A stretch of DNA of 64,000 nt, from positions 248,001-312,000 of the forward strand of contig NZ_JAHVHV010000002.1 in assembly GCF_019802085.1 (NCBI RefSeq), read 5' to 3'. The notes below the pieces were generated by a model that worked only from the letters and a program-made list of their open reading frames with translations, searched no databases and had not been told where the DNA came from. This DNA is from Ferrimonas balearica (GTDB lineage Bacteria; Pseudomonadota; Gammaproteobacteria; Enterobacterales; Shewanellaceae). Below are positions 6,843-15,740 of the stretch, piece by piece. The position numbers were made by a program, and so were the translations under genes. Each line of letters starts with the position of its first letter. Positions within the stretch are counted from its first letter, which is position 1.

Positions 6843-9686
6843 ATGACCAGCGTGCCCCACGACAACAAGCTTACTCCCGCCCTCGAGCAGCAGGCCGAAC
6901 GCCACTGGGCGCGGCTGGACGCCGAGCGGTTGGCCCGGCTCGACGCCGATGCCCGGGCCCGGTTGTGGCGGGCGTTGGCCCTGTCCGATTACGTCGGCCA
7001 GGTGCTGGTGCGGGACCCGGCCTGGCTGGAGGCGCTGTTTGTCGAGGGGGAGCTGGACCGGGCCGAGCGCCTGGGGCAATACCGCCCAGCCCTGGCCGAG
7101 GCCCTGGCAGCGTGCGCCGACGAGGCCGCCGCCATGGTGGCCCTGCGTCGTTACCGCCACCGGGAGCTCAGCCGCATCGCCCTGCGGGATCTGCTGGGCC
7201 TGGCCAGTCTGGAGGAGGGCCTGGCCCACCTCTCCGCTCTGGCGGAGGCCTGCGTGGTGGCCGCCCGGGATTTCCTGGCCGAGCTGCTGGCCCCCCAGTG
7301 GGGTTACCCCACCGGCGGTGAGGGTCAGCGCCTGAACCTGATGGTGTTGGGGATGGGCAAGCTGGGGGGCGGCGAGCTCAACTTCTCCTCCGACATCGAC
7401 CTTATCTTCACCTACCTGGAAAACGGCAGCACTGTGGGGGGCCGGCGGGAGCTGGACAACCAGCAGTACTTTATCCGCCTGGGCCAGAAGCTCATCAACC
7501 TGCTCTCCCAGACCACGGTGGACGGCTTCTGCTACCGGGTGGACATGCGTCTGCGCCCCTTCGGCGACTCCGGCCCCCTGGTGGTCTCCCTGGCGGCGCT
7601 GGAGGATTACTACCAGGAGCAGGGCCGGGAGTGGGAGCGCTACGCCATGGTCAAGGCCCGCCTGTTGGGCCCCAGCGCCAGCGAGGCCCTGGCCCTGGCG
7701 GACCTGCTGCGCCCCTTCGTCTACCGCCGTTACCTGGACTTCTCCGCCATCGACGCCCTGCGACGGATGAAGTCGCTGATCGAGTCCCAGCTGCGCCGCC
7801 AGGCCCTGACCCACAACATCAAGTTGGGCCGGGGCGGGATCCGCGAAGTGGAGTTCGTGGCCCAGACCTACCAGTTGATCCGCGGCGGCCGGGAGCCCAA
7901 CCTGCGCCAGAGCCCCCTGACCCCGGTGCTGGCGGAGCTCAAGCGCCTCGGCCTGCTGGATCACGCCAGTCACCGGGATCTTAAGCAGGGCTATGATCTG
8001 CTGCGCCAGGTGGAGAACCGGCTGCAGGCGCTGACCGACAGTCAGACCCAGAGCCTGCCGGACAGCGAGGAGGATCGGCTGCGCCTGGCCCTGGCCATGG
8101 GGGAGGAGAGTTTCGACGCCCTATGGGGGCGAATTCAGGATGCCATGGCGGGGATCCACCGGGTGTTTCGCGACACCATCGGTGCCGAGCAGGACGACGA
8201 GGAGGAGCTCGGTGCCCTGCCGGCCCTGTGGCAGGGGCCGGGGCTGGACCTGGACGGGGAGGCGATCCTCGCCGAGCAGGGGCTGGAACCGACGCTCTTT
8301 CCCAAGATCCGTTCGGTGCGGGAGGAGTTCTACCAGCGCCGGGTTGGCCCTCGGGGGCGGGACGTGCTGGACAAGCTGATCCCCCGCCTGCTGCACAAGC
8401 TGGCCCGGCAGAAGGACCAGAGCGCGGTGTGGATGCGGATCACCTCGGTGCTGACCCCCATCCTTACCCGCACCACCTACCTGGAGCTGCTGCTGGAGAA
8501 CCCCGGCGCCCGCGGCCAACTGGTGACCCTGTGCGCCGCCAGTCCCTGGATCGCCGAACAGCTGGCCCGCTACCCCATCCTGCTGGACGAGCTCATCGAT
8601 CCCGTGGCCCTCTATCAGCCCCTGCCGCCGGAGGGCTATGCCGCGGAGCTGAGGGAGTTTCTGCTGCGGGTGCCGGAGGACGATCTGGAGCAACAGATGG
8701 AGGCGCTGCGCCAGTTCAAGCAGGCCCATCAGCTGCGGATCGCCGCCGCCGACGTCACCCGGGTGCTGCCGGTGATGAAGGTGAGCGACCACCTCTCCTG
8801 GCTGGCCGAAGCGATCATCGAGCAGGTGGTCAACCTGGCCTGGCAGCAGCTGACCGAACGCCACGGTTGCCCCAGCATCGAGGGGGCCGGCAAAGGGTTT
8901 GCGGTGGTGGCCTACGGCAAGCTGGGGGGGCTGGAGCTGGGCTACGGCTCGGATCTGGACTTGGTGTTCCTGCACGGCGCCGGCCCCGGCGAGACCGACG
9001 GCCGCAAGCCCATCGACAACGGCCACTTCTACGTCAAACTGGCCCAGCGCATTCTCCACCTGTTCGCCACCCGCACCGCCTCCGGTGTGCTCTACGAGGT
9101 GGATACCCGGCTGCGCCCCTCCGGCAGTGCCGGTCTGCTGGTGAGCCAGATCGACCGCTTCGAGGAGTACCAGCGCGGCGAGGCTTGGACCTGGGAGCAC
9201 CAGGCCCTGGTGCGGGCCCGCTTCGTGTTTGGCGATGACGCCCTGGCGGGTCGCTTCGCCCGCCTGCGCCGCAGCCTGCTGTGCCAGGCCCGGGACGCCG
9301 AGTCGCTCAAGGCGGACGTGGTGTCGATGCGGGCCAAGATGCGCGATCACCTGGATCGCAGCACCAAGGACGCGTTCGATCTCAAGCAGGGCCCCGGCGG
9401 GATCACCGACATCGAGTTTCTCACCCAGTACCTGGTGCTCAAGGAGGCGGCCCAGTGCCCGGCCCTGGCCACCTGGTCCGATAACGTCCGCATCCTGGAG
9501 ACCGCCCTGTCCGAGGGCAAGCTCAGCCCGGAGGCGGCGGATAGGCTGATCCGCACCTACATCGAGCTTAGGGACACCAACCACCACCGGGTGCTGGCAG
9601 GCCAGAGCGGCCTGGTGCCCTTGGAGGCGCGCCCGGCCGCCTGCGAGGCGGTGCGGGGGATCTGGCAGGCCCATCTGGGCGAGTGA
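6843..9686 (+). CDS. glnE: Glutamine synthetase adenylyltransferase / adenylyl-removing enzyme
   Basis: 947 aa, full length for GlnE, which adenylylates and deadenylylates glutamine synthetase in response to PII. The two nucleotidyltransferase halves are visible: GMGKLGGGELNFSSDIDL near residue 170 (deadenylylase half) and AYGKLGGLELGYGSDLDL near 690 (adenylylase half), each with its Asp pair. It stands alone, followed four bases later by a strong bidirectional terminator shared with the convergent acyltransferase gene. Confidence 0.96.
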   Translation: MTSVPHDNKLTPALEQQAERHWARLDAERLARLDADARARLWRALALSDYVGQVLVRDPAWLEALFVEGELDRAERLGQYRPALAEALAACADEAAAMVALRRYRHRELSRIALRDLLGLASLEEGLAHLSALAEACVVAARDFLAELLAPQWGYPTGGEGQRLNLMVLGMGKLGGGELNFSSDIDLIFTYLENGSTVGGRRELDNQQYFIRLGQKLINLLSQTTVDGFCYRVDMRLRPFGDSGPLVVSLAALEDYYQEQGREWERYAMVKARLLGPSASEALALADLLRPFVYRRYLDFSAIDALRRMKSLIESQLRRQALTHNIKLGRGGIREVEFVAQTYQLIRGGREPNLRQSPLTPVLAELKRLGLLDHASHRDLKQGYDLLRQVENRLQALTDSQTQSLPDSEEDRLRLALAMGEESFDALWGRIQDAMAGIHRVFRDTIGAEQDDEEELGALPALWQGPGLDLDGEAILAEQGLEPTLFPKIRSVREEFYQRRVGPRGRDVLDKLIPRLLHKLARQKDQSAVWMRITSVLTPILTRTTYLELLLENPGARGQLVTLCAASPWIAEQLARYPILLDELIDPVALYQPLPPEGYAAELREFLLRVPEDDLEQQMEALRQFKQAHQLRIAAADVTRVLPVMKVSDHLSWLAEAIIEQVVNLAWQQLTERHGCPSIEGAGKGFAVVAYGKLGGLELGYGSDLDLVFLHGAGPGETDGRKPIDNGHFYVKLAQRILHLFATRTASGVLYEVDTRLRPSGSAGLLVSQIDRFEEYQRGEAWTWEHQALVRARFVFGDDALAGRFARLRRSLLCQARDAESLKADVVSMRAKMRDHLDRSTKDAFDLKQGPGGITDIEFLTQYLVLKEAAQCPALATWSDNVRILETALSEGKLSPEAADRLIRTYIELRDTNHHRVLAGQSGLVPLEARPAACEAVRGIWQAHLGE

Positions 9687-9690
9687 ACCA

Positions 9691-9719
9691 AAAAAGGGCG
9701 GCCCTGGGCCGCCCTTTTT
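9691..9719. terminator. Bidirectional terminator between glnE and lpxL-like gene
   Basis: A 13-base perfect stem (AAAAAGGGCGGCC with its complement) closes a CTG loop, with A and T runs at the ends. It serves both convergent genes. Confidence 0.92.
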
Positions 9720-9741
9720 GATTGTCGAGGGTCAGTCGACA

Positions 9742-10662
9742 TCAGTAGAACTTGGGGTCGTCCGCGTTGGGCCGCGTCTTGAAGCGGCGGTGCAGCCACA
9801 TGTACTGCTCCGGGCGGCGACGCACCAATTCCTCGGTGACCCGATTGCAGCGGGTGGTGTCCGCCAGTTCGTCGCCGGTGGGGAAATCGGTCAACGGGGC
9901 CCCCACTTCGATGTGGTAGCCGCTGTGATCCGCCTTGCGCTCGACAAAGAAGGGGTAGACCTTGGCCTTCCCCAGCTTGGCCAGGGTGGCGGCACCGGCG
10001 GCGGTGGCCGCCTCGACGCCGAAGAAGGGGGCGAAGACGCTGCCGCGGCGGCCGCCGTCCTGGTCCTGGGTGTACCAGAGCACCTCACCGGCGCGCAGGG
10101 CCTTGACCATCTGGCGCACCTCCCGCTTGGGGATCAGGCCCTTGTTGGAGCGCAACCGGCCCTTGACCTGCAGGTACTCCATCATCTTGTTGTTGTGGGG
10201 GCGGTAGACGCCGATCCCCGGCCGCTGCTGACCGAACACTCGGGCGCCGGGCTCCAGCATCAGGCAGTGGGCGGCCATCAGCAACACCCCGGTGCCCTCC
10301 ACCTGGGCCTGCTCGATGTGCTCCCAGCCGGCGACGCTCATATGGCGCTGCACCCGGGCGTCGGACCACCACCAGGCGTTGGCACTGTCAAACAGGGCCA
10401 TGCCGGTCTCTTCGAAATTTTTGCGGATCAGCGCCTCGCGCTCCGGCTCCGACAGCTCCGGCAGGCAGTGGGTCAGGTTGCGACGGGCGACGTGCACCCG
10501 TTTGGGCATCAGGCGCATCATGGTGCGGCCCAGGGCGGCGCCGAGACGAAACTGGGTGGCGAGGGGCAACAGGATAAGCAGGCGCATCACGCCGACCCCC
10601 AGCCACATCCCCCAGTACTTGGGGTGCAGCAGGGCCCGGCTGAACTCAGCGGTGGTATGCAT
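9742..10662 (-). CDS. lpxL: LpxL-family lipid A late acyltransferase
   Basis: 306 aa. A hydrophobic N-terminal segment (about 17-36) anchors the protein in the inner membrane. The HX4E catalytic motif is HCLMLE at residues 132-137, the same positions as in E. coli LpxL. Later family blocks include GIGVYRPHNNKMME and LWYTQDQDGG. It transfers a secondary acyl chain to Kdo2-lipid IVA. Whether it is the lauroyl (LpxL), palmitoleoyl (LpxP) or another paralogue cannot be decided from sequence alone. Confidence 0.85.
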   Translation of the reverse strand: MHTTAEFSRALLHPKYWGMWLGVGVMRLLILLPLATQFRLGAALGRTMMRLMPKRVHVARRNLTHCLPELSEPEREALIRKNFEETGMALFDSANAWWWSDARVQRHMSVAGWEHIEQAQVEGTGVLLMAAHCLMLEPGARVFGQQRPGIGVYRPHNNKMMEYLQVKGRLRSNKGLIPKREVRQMVKALRAGEVLWYTQDQDGGRRGSVFAPFFGVEAATAAGAATLAKLGKAKVYPFFVERKADHSGYHIEVGAPLTDFPTGDELADTTRCNRVTEELVRRRPEQYMWLHRRFKTRPNADDPKFY

Positions 10663-10782
10663 TGGACCAATATCGACTTTTCAGGTTGGCGATAGTGTAA
10701 CTCAAAGGCGGGGAGGCGGGACAGCCAAGGGGCCGGGGCCGTGATACACTGCTTCCCCTGAGAGTTGAGTGAAGGATTCACC

Positions 10783-11712
10783 ATGTGGGGCGAACGGATG
10801 TCCCGCGGGCGGGCCCCCAAAGGGGCACGCCGGCGCGGTAGGGACTGGCTGATGGGGGCGCTGGGGTTGGCCCTCGGCCTGACGACGCTCTCTCCCGCCA
10901 CCGCCGCCCCCGAGCACCAGCTGTGCCGGGTCGATCAGTTGGAGCAGTGCCTGGACAGCCTCTCCCCCCGTTGGCTGGGGATCCTCACCGAACTCTGGCC
11001 GGGGGAGCCCCAGCAATCGGTTCGCCGGGCCCTGGCGGGGCAGGGCGGCGTGACCCTGTTGACCGAGCGCGAGGCGCTGATCCTGCTGGATCCGGCCAGC
11101 CTCAAGCGCAACCACCTGGTGCTGCTGGATGAGCAGCTGATCGAACGCCCGCCCCTGCGTAACTTCCGCTCCACCTACTACCACGAGATCGGCCACGTCG
11201 CCACCCGCCACTCCCCCTGGCTTGACCGCCTGCATCGCCCCAACTGGCCGGAACATTGGCCCGAAGAGGTGCTGGCGGATCTCTACCTGTTCTGGCACCA
11301 ACTGCGAGAGGGGGGCAGCCTGGACGAGCTGTGGGCCCAGGTCCACCTGCGCAACCTGGGCCTGATCCAGGCCAAGCCCGACTGGACCCACTGGACCACC
11401 CCCATCCTGGTGCCCCTGCTGTGTCGTCCCGAGGAGCTGCGGGAGTGGTCCCGGCGCCCCCTGGAACCCTTTATCGATGCGGCCCTGAGCTGGCAGAGTG
11501 CGCCGCCCCTGGCCCAGTACCGGCTGCTGGGTGAGCGCCAGTTCGCCCTCACCCGGCCCAGCATCGACCAGCCCTACCTGGCCGCGGATCACCGGGACCG
11601 CTGGGCCGCCCTGCTGCAACCCACCTTGGAGTGGCTGGCGGTGGACCTGCCCCCCTACCTGGCCCGCCACCAGCTGCCCGAGCACGACACCGTCTGCACC
11701 TGGTTCCGTTGA
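10783..11712 (+). CDS. Putative exported HEIGH zinc metalloprotease, unassigned
   Basis: 309 aa from the ATG preceded by AAGGA; an in-frame TTG lies 18 bases upstream. A basic N-terminus and hydrophobic stretch (about 21-42) ending in ATAAP look like a signal peptide. The mature part has STYYHEIGHVATRH with the HExxH zinc motif at 134-138, and EEVLADLYLFWH about 24-30 residues later could supply the third acidic ligand. I do not recognise the family. It is a single gene, upstream of the PspB-like trio and in the same direction. Confidence 0.6.
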   Translation: MWGERMSRGRAPKGARRRGRDWLMGALGLALGLTTLSPATAAPEHQLCRVDQLEQCLDSLSPRWLGILTELWPGEPQQSVRRALAGQGGVTLLTEREALILLDPASLKRNHLVLLDEQLIERPPLRNFRSTYYHEIGHVATRHSPWLDRLHRPNWPEHWPEEVLADLYLFWHQLREGGSLDELWAQVHLRNLGLIQAKPDWTHWTTPILVPLLCRPEELREWSRRPLEPFIDAALSWQSAPPLAQYRLLGERQFALTRPSIDQPYLAADHRDRWAALLQPTLEWLAVDLPPYLARHQLPEHDTVCTWFR

Positions 11713-12029
11713 TCGGCGGCCCACGGCGGTGAGCAAACTGACCAACGGGCGGGGCATTTGGCCAACCTGGCCAAGTCGTCAATTCATAAGATAATGATTT
11801 AAAACGGATTTAAAATCTGGCACGTTTCGTGTTTGTTAACAAAAGTCCGAGTTTGACCGCCCGGACACGGTGGCGGGTTCCGCGACCGATGACGACGACA
11901 GACGGCCCCGCTTGCGGGGCCTGACTTCGCCCTTCCCGACAGAGGGGCGATGGGCACCGCAGGCCTTGACAGGGCGGCGTGCCGGAACGATGTTTCAATG
12001 ATCCCCTGAATCCAAGGCAAGGAGTAAGC
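11713..12029. other. Intergenic gap before the PspB-like trio
   Basis: No gene is supported in these 317 bases. An AT-rich stretch lies at 11778-11845. A perfect hairpin GGCCCCGC-TT-GCGGGGCC at 11904-11921 has no T run and may end the metalloprotease transcript. TTGACA at 11966 lacks a good -10 partner. GGAAC at 11984 with TGAA about 18 bases later weakly resembles an extracytoplasmic sigma-E promoter just before the first small gene. Confidence 0.4.
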
Positions 12030-12263
12030 ATGTCCGCAACAACCATGGTGGTGGTGATCGTGGCCATAGTGATGGGCTGTGTGATGGAGATGAGCCGTCA
12101 TCACAGCAAAGGCATGGGCCGAAAACAGAAGCAGCAGATGGACGACGCGATGGCCGAGTTGAAGCAGCAGAACGAGCTGCTGGCCAAGCGGGTGGCCACG
12201 CTGGAGGCGATCGTGACCGATCGGGGATTCGACTTGGACCAAGAGATCCGCAAGCTGGGCTGA
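12030..12263 (+). CDS. PspB-like small membrane protein, copy 1
   Basis: 77 aa. An N-terminal membrane helix (about 5-20) is followed by a polar coiled coil (about 33-62) and the C-terminal motif LEAIVTDRGFDLDQEIRKLG. The size and layout match phage-shock protein B, and the family probably belongs to the PspB group, whose members bind PspA or PspC at the inner membrane. AAGGAG precedes the ATG. It is the first of three adjacent same-strand copies with an almost identical tail. No pspA or pspC is nearby. Confidence 0.7.
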   Translation: MSATTMVVVIVAIVMGCVMEMSRHHSKGMGRKQKQQMDDAMAELKQQNELLAKRVATLEAIVTDRGFDLDQEIRKLG

Positions 12264-12291
12264 GTCGCCCGGTCAGTGAGGAGAAAGGACA

Positions 12292-12570
12292 ATGAAAGAG
12301 CTGGTGGTGGTATTTATTCTGGTGGCCCTGGCGGTGCTGATGGTGATGGCCTGGCGGGATCCGGGTCGTTTCCGTCAATGGGCCCGCGCCCTGGGGATGG
12401 AGGGGGACCTCAACGGCCGTCGTGCCGAGAGCGAAGATTTCGAGGCCCGCGAGCGGCTCAAGCAGTTGGAGGCGGAGAACGCCGCCATCAAGGAGCGCCT
12501 GGCCACCCTTGAGGCGATCGTCACCGATCCCGGTTACGAACTGGACCAGCGGATCCGCAAGCTGGGCTAA
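12292..12570 (+). CDS. PspB-like small membrane protein, copy 2
   Basis: 92 aa, the longest of the three copies. A membrane helix (about 4-20) is followed by a linker (DPGRFRQWARALGMEGD) absent from the other two, a coiled coil (about 48-72) and the shared tail LEAIVTDPGYELDQRIRKLG. AGGAGAAAGG lies just before the ATG. It follows copy 1 by 28 bases and is followed 10 bases later by copy 3, so the three are almost certainly co-transcribed. Confidence 0.7.
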   Translation: MKELVVVFILVALAVLMVMAWRDPGRFRQWARALGMEGDLNGRRAESEDFEARERLKQLEAENAAIKERLATLEAIVTDPGYELDQRIRKLG

Positions 12571-12580
12571 GGAGCATCCC

Positions 12581-12820
12581 ATGACCCTTTGGACCTTTCT
12601 GGCCATCTTTTTCGGCGGCGCCTTTTTGCTGGACGCCTACAAGACCAAGCACAAGAGCCGACTGAAGCAGGCCAACAGCGAAGAGCTCAAGGCGATCCAG
12701 GCGGAGCTGGCGGAAGTGAAAGCCAGCAACGCTCAGCTTAAGGAGCGGGTGCAGACCCTCGAAGCGATCGTCACCGACAGCGGCTTCGATCTGGACAAGG
12801 AGATCCGCAAGCTCGGCTGA
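12581..12820 (+). CDS. PspB-like small membrane protein, copy 3
   Basis: 79 aa. A membrane helix (about 3-17) carries DAYKTKHKSR after it, then a coiled coil (about 30-58) and the tail LEAIVTDSGFDLDKEIRKLG, one of three nearly identical tails in a row. AAGGAG is placed before the ATG, overlapping the preceding stop codon. It ends four bases before the convergent LysE gene, leaving no room for a terminator. Confidence 0.7.
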   Translation: MTLWTFLAIFFGGAFLLDAYKTKHKSRLKQANSEELKAIQAELAEVKASNAQLKERVQTLEAIVTDSGFDLDKEIRKLG

Positions 12821-12824
12821 CCCC

Positions 12825-13466
12825 TCAGAGCAGGGTCGCCAGCAGGATGCCGCCCCCCACCAGCACGAACAGGGCGCCACACACCCCGTCGATCACCGGC
12901 GCCAGTTGGTGCAGGCGCCGCTGCAATCGCGGCCCGGTGAGCAGCCAGGCCAGCAGCGCAAACCAGGCCAGCGACAACCCCCACAGGATCCCCACCGCCG
13001 CCAGTTTGCCGCCAGTGGACATCCCCGGCGGCACCAAGGAGGTGAGCAGGCTGAGGAAGAACACCAGCGCCTTGGGGTTAAGCAGGTTGGTGGTGAACCC
13101 CTTGGCCAGGGCCGCCCCTACCGAGGTCAGCTCCGCCGCCTGGGCGGGGGCCGAAGCGCCCCCGGCCTGCCACTGACGATGCACCGAGCGCAGCGCCCCC
13201 ACCCCCAGATAGAGCAGGTAGCTGCCCCCGGCCAGACGCAGCAGGGTGGGCAGCAGCGGGTGCTGCTGGATCAACAGGGTGACGCCGGTCAGGGCAAACA
13301 CCGAGTGGAGCAGGATCGCCAGGGAGATCCCCAGGGCGATGGCCAGGCCGATGCGCCGGCCGTGCCGACTGGCGTTTTGCACCACCAGGGCGAAGTCCGG
13401 GCCGGGGCTGGCCAGGGCCACCAGGTGGATGGCTGCCAGGGAGAGCAGCAGGGAGAGTTCGTTCAT
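12825..13466 (-). CDS. LysE/RhtB-family amino acid exporter
   Basis: 213 aa with about six membrane helices, typical of LysE-type exporters. The family's N-terminal ASPGPDF motif is present (residues 19-25), and GFTTNLLNPKALVFF is the second conserved block. The substrate is probably an amino acid or derivative but cannot be named. It stands alone and converges on the PspB-like trio. Confidence 0.87.
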   Translation of the reverse strand: MNELSLLLSLAAIHLVALASPGPDFALVVQNASRHGRRIGLAIALGISLAILLHSVFALTGVTLLIQQHPLLPTLLRLAGGSYLLYLGVGALRSVHRQWQAGGASAPAQAAELTSVGAALAKGFTTNLLNPKALVFFLSLLTSLVPPGMSTGGKLAAVGILWGLSLAWFALLAWLLTGPRLQRRLHQLAPVIDGVCGALFVLVGGGILLATLL

Positions 13467-13600
13467 CGCGCGTCGGGGTTGAAAGGCAAACCGCGAGCAT
13501 ACTGCGTCCGACGGGGCGGTGCAAAACCCGCCGGGCCCTGCACCAAGCGGGGGTTCTGGTCTAAGGTTCAGATATTGAATCGATTATTGGAGGGAGCCCG

Positions 13601-14326
13601 ATGACGCTCCCGCGCATCCACCTGGCCTCCCGGCCCCTGTATCGAACCCTGGTGTTGTTGGCCGTGGGCCTGATCGCCCTGAGCCTGTTGAGCCACTGGC
13701 TGATCGGCGAGCAGAGCCACCGCTACCTGCGGGCACTGGCGCGCTTTTTGAACTTGAGCGCCGAGGACAACCTGCCCACCGCCTTCGCCTTTGTCATCTT
13801 GATGCTTTCGGCACTGCTGCTGGCGCTCATCGCCCGACTGAGCGCGGCCAAGGCCGATCCCTACACCCCCCACTGGACCCTGCTGTCACTGGGCTTTGCC
13901 CTGATGGCGGTGGACGAGGTGATGTCCTTCCATGAACGCCTCTCCAGCCCGATGCGCACCCTGCTTGGCGGCGGAGAGCTGGGCCCGCTGCGCTTCGCCT
14001 GGGTGCTGCCCGGGGCGCTGCTGGTGCTGGTGGTGGGCCTGGTGCTGTTCCGGTTCATACGCCAGTTGCCGCCGGTCTACCGGCGGGGCTTTCTCCTGGC
14101 CGGGGCGGTATACCTGTCCGGCGTGCTGGGGATGGAGAGCCTGGGGGGCTGGTATTTCGAGGCCCACGACAAGCAAACCGACGAGATCTATTGGGCCATG
14201 AGCCAGTTCGAGGAGACCCTGGAGCTGACCGGCGTGCTGCTGTTCATCCGCTCGCTGCTGGCCTACCTGGGGGAGTTTCACGGTGAGTTTGCCGTGGCGA
14301 TCCACCCCGAGGCCCCCAGTGGGTGA
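13601..14326 (+). CDS. Polytopic membrane protein of unknown function
   Basis: 241 aa with about seven hydrophobic segments. Conserved-looking acidic and histidine residues sit at membrane edges: AVDEVMSFHERL (about 104-115), GMESLGGWYFE and SQFEETLELTGV. That spacing of D, H and E resembles metal-binding membrane hydrolases, but I do not recognise the family. It lies 52 bases upstream of the carboxylase-like gene on the same strand, so the three genes 13601-16134 probably form a unit. Confidence 0.6.
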   Translation: MTLPRIHLASRPLYRTLVLLAVGLIALSLLSHWLIGEQSHRYLRALARFLNLSAEDNLPTAFAFVILMLSALLLALIARLSAAKADPYTPHWTLLSLGFALMAVDEVMSFHERLSSPMRTLLGGGELGPLRFAWVLPGALLVLVVGLVLFRFIRQLPPVYRRGFLLAGAVYLSGVLGMESLGGWYFEAHDKQTDEIYWAMSQFEETLELTGVLLFIRSLLAYLGEFHGEFAVAIHPEAPSG

Positions 14327-14378
14327 TCCTGTCGGCACCCGGCGCCGTTAAGGTCAGGGATCCAGGCGCGGGGATCTT

Positions 14379-15740
14379 ATGATGACCACACTGACAGAAC
14401 GGCTGTCCCAGCCGGTGTCCATCGCGGCACTGGCCTTTTTTCGCATCGCCTTCGGCCTCACCATGCTGGTGGAGACCGGGAGGTTTTTCTATTTCGGGTG
14501 GGTCAGCCGGTACTACATAGACCCCCCCTTTCACTTCAAATACTTCGGTTTCGAATGGGTGACTCTCTGGCCCGGCGACGGTCTCTATTGGCACCTGGCC
14601 CTGATGAGGCTGGCGGCGTTGGGGATCGCCCTGGGGGCCTGGTATCGACTGAGCGTTACCCTGTTCCTGGTGCTGTTCAGCTACGTGTTCCTGTTGGATC
14701 AGACCTACTACCTCAACCACTTCTACTTCGTCATCCTGCTCAACGTGCTGCTGTGCGTGGTGCCGGCCCACGGCGCCTGGTCGGTGGACGCCCGTCGCCG
14801 GCCCGAGCTGGCCCGCGCCCAGGTGCCCGCCTGGACCCGGCTCATCTTCCTGCTGCAGATGGAGGTGATGTACCTCTACGCGGGACTGGTGAAGATCAAC
14901 AGCGACTGGCTGGCGCTGCAGCCCATGAGTGGCTGGTTCGCCACCCAGGTGGATCAGTACGGCCCCTGGATCGCCGAGCCCTGGGTGGCGGCGGTGGCGG
15001 CCTACGGCACCATCGCCCTGCACCTGTTGGGAGCGCCGCTGCTGCTGTTCAAGCGCACCCGGGTTTGGGTGTTCTGGACCTACGCCGGCTTCCATCTGCT
15101 CAACCATCTGCAGTTCAGCATCGGGATCTTCCCCTGGCTGACCCTGGCGGGCACCACGCTGTTCTTCGAGCCGGACTGGCCGCTGCGTCTGTGGCAGCGC
15201 TGGCGGGGGCAAGCCCCAGTGTTGGCGCCGTCGTCATCCCCGCGCCCGACAACCCCGATACACCCGCTTTGGGTGGGCGTCCTGGCGGCCTGGTTCGCAG
15301 TGCAGATCCTCTTTCCCCTGCGTCACTACCTCTATCCCGGCGATCCCAGCTGGACGGAGGAGGGCCACCGCTTTGCCTGGCGGATGAAACTGAGGGCCAA
15401 AAGCGGCACCATAGACTTTGTGCTGCGGGATCCGGACTCCGGCCGGGTGTGGCGAGCGGATCCCCTGGCGATATTGACCCCGCGGCAATTGAGTAAGATG
15501 ACCTGTCGACCGGACATGATTTTGCAGTTTGCCCACCACCTGGCGGACCAGGCGCAGGCCCGCGGCCAACCCCGGCCTGAAGTCTCGGCCCGGGTGCGCT
15601 GCACCCTGAACGGGCGCCCCTACCAGACCCTGATTGATCCCAAGGTGGATCTGGCGGCCGAGCCGCGCACCCTGGCCCACGTGGATTGGATTTTGCCCCT
15701 GACCACTCCGCTGGAGAGAGAGCGTCATGCGGCCCGATAA
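14379..15740 (+). CDS. HTTM protein, vitamin K-dependent gamma-carboxylase homologue
   Basis: 453 aa. The first 270 residues hold about seven membrane helices with HTTM/VKGC signatures: RIAFGLTMLVE, DQTYYLNHFYFVILLN and FHLLNHLQFSIGIFPWLTLAGTTLFF. The C-terminal 150 residues are soluble and periplasmic in the family. Bacterial members are widespread; most have no known substrate. The 3' end overlaps the DCC thiol oxidoreductase gene by 14 bases, implying that the two act together. Two adjacent ATG codons at 14379 and 14382 are possible starts. Confidence 0.82.
   Translation: MMTTLTERLSQPVSIAALAFFRIAFGLTMLVETGRFFYFGWVSRYYIDPPFHFKYFGFEWVTLWPGDGLYWHLALMRLAALGIALGAWYRLSVTLFLVLFSYVFLLDQTYYLNHFYFVILLNVLLCVVPAHGAWSVDARRRPELARAQVPAWTRLIFLLQMEVMYLYAGLVKINSDWLALQPMSGWFATQVDQYGPWIAEPWVAAVAAYGTIALHLLGAPLLLFKRTRVWVFWTYAGFHLLNHLQFSIGIFPWLTLAGTTLFFEPDWPLRLWQRWRGQAPVLAPSSSPRPTTPIHPLWVGVLAAWFAVQILFPLRHYLYPGDPSWTEEGHRFAWRMKLRAKSGTIDFVLRDPDSGRVWRADPLAILTPRQLSKMTCRPDMILQFAHHLADQAQARGQPRPEVSARVRCTLNGRPYQTLIDPKVDLAAEPRTLAHVDWILPLTTPLERERHAAR

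Noticed and set aside
11966-11971. TTGACA as a strong promoter for the PspB-like trio
   Set aside because: No acceptable -10 lies 16 to 18 bases downstream.
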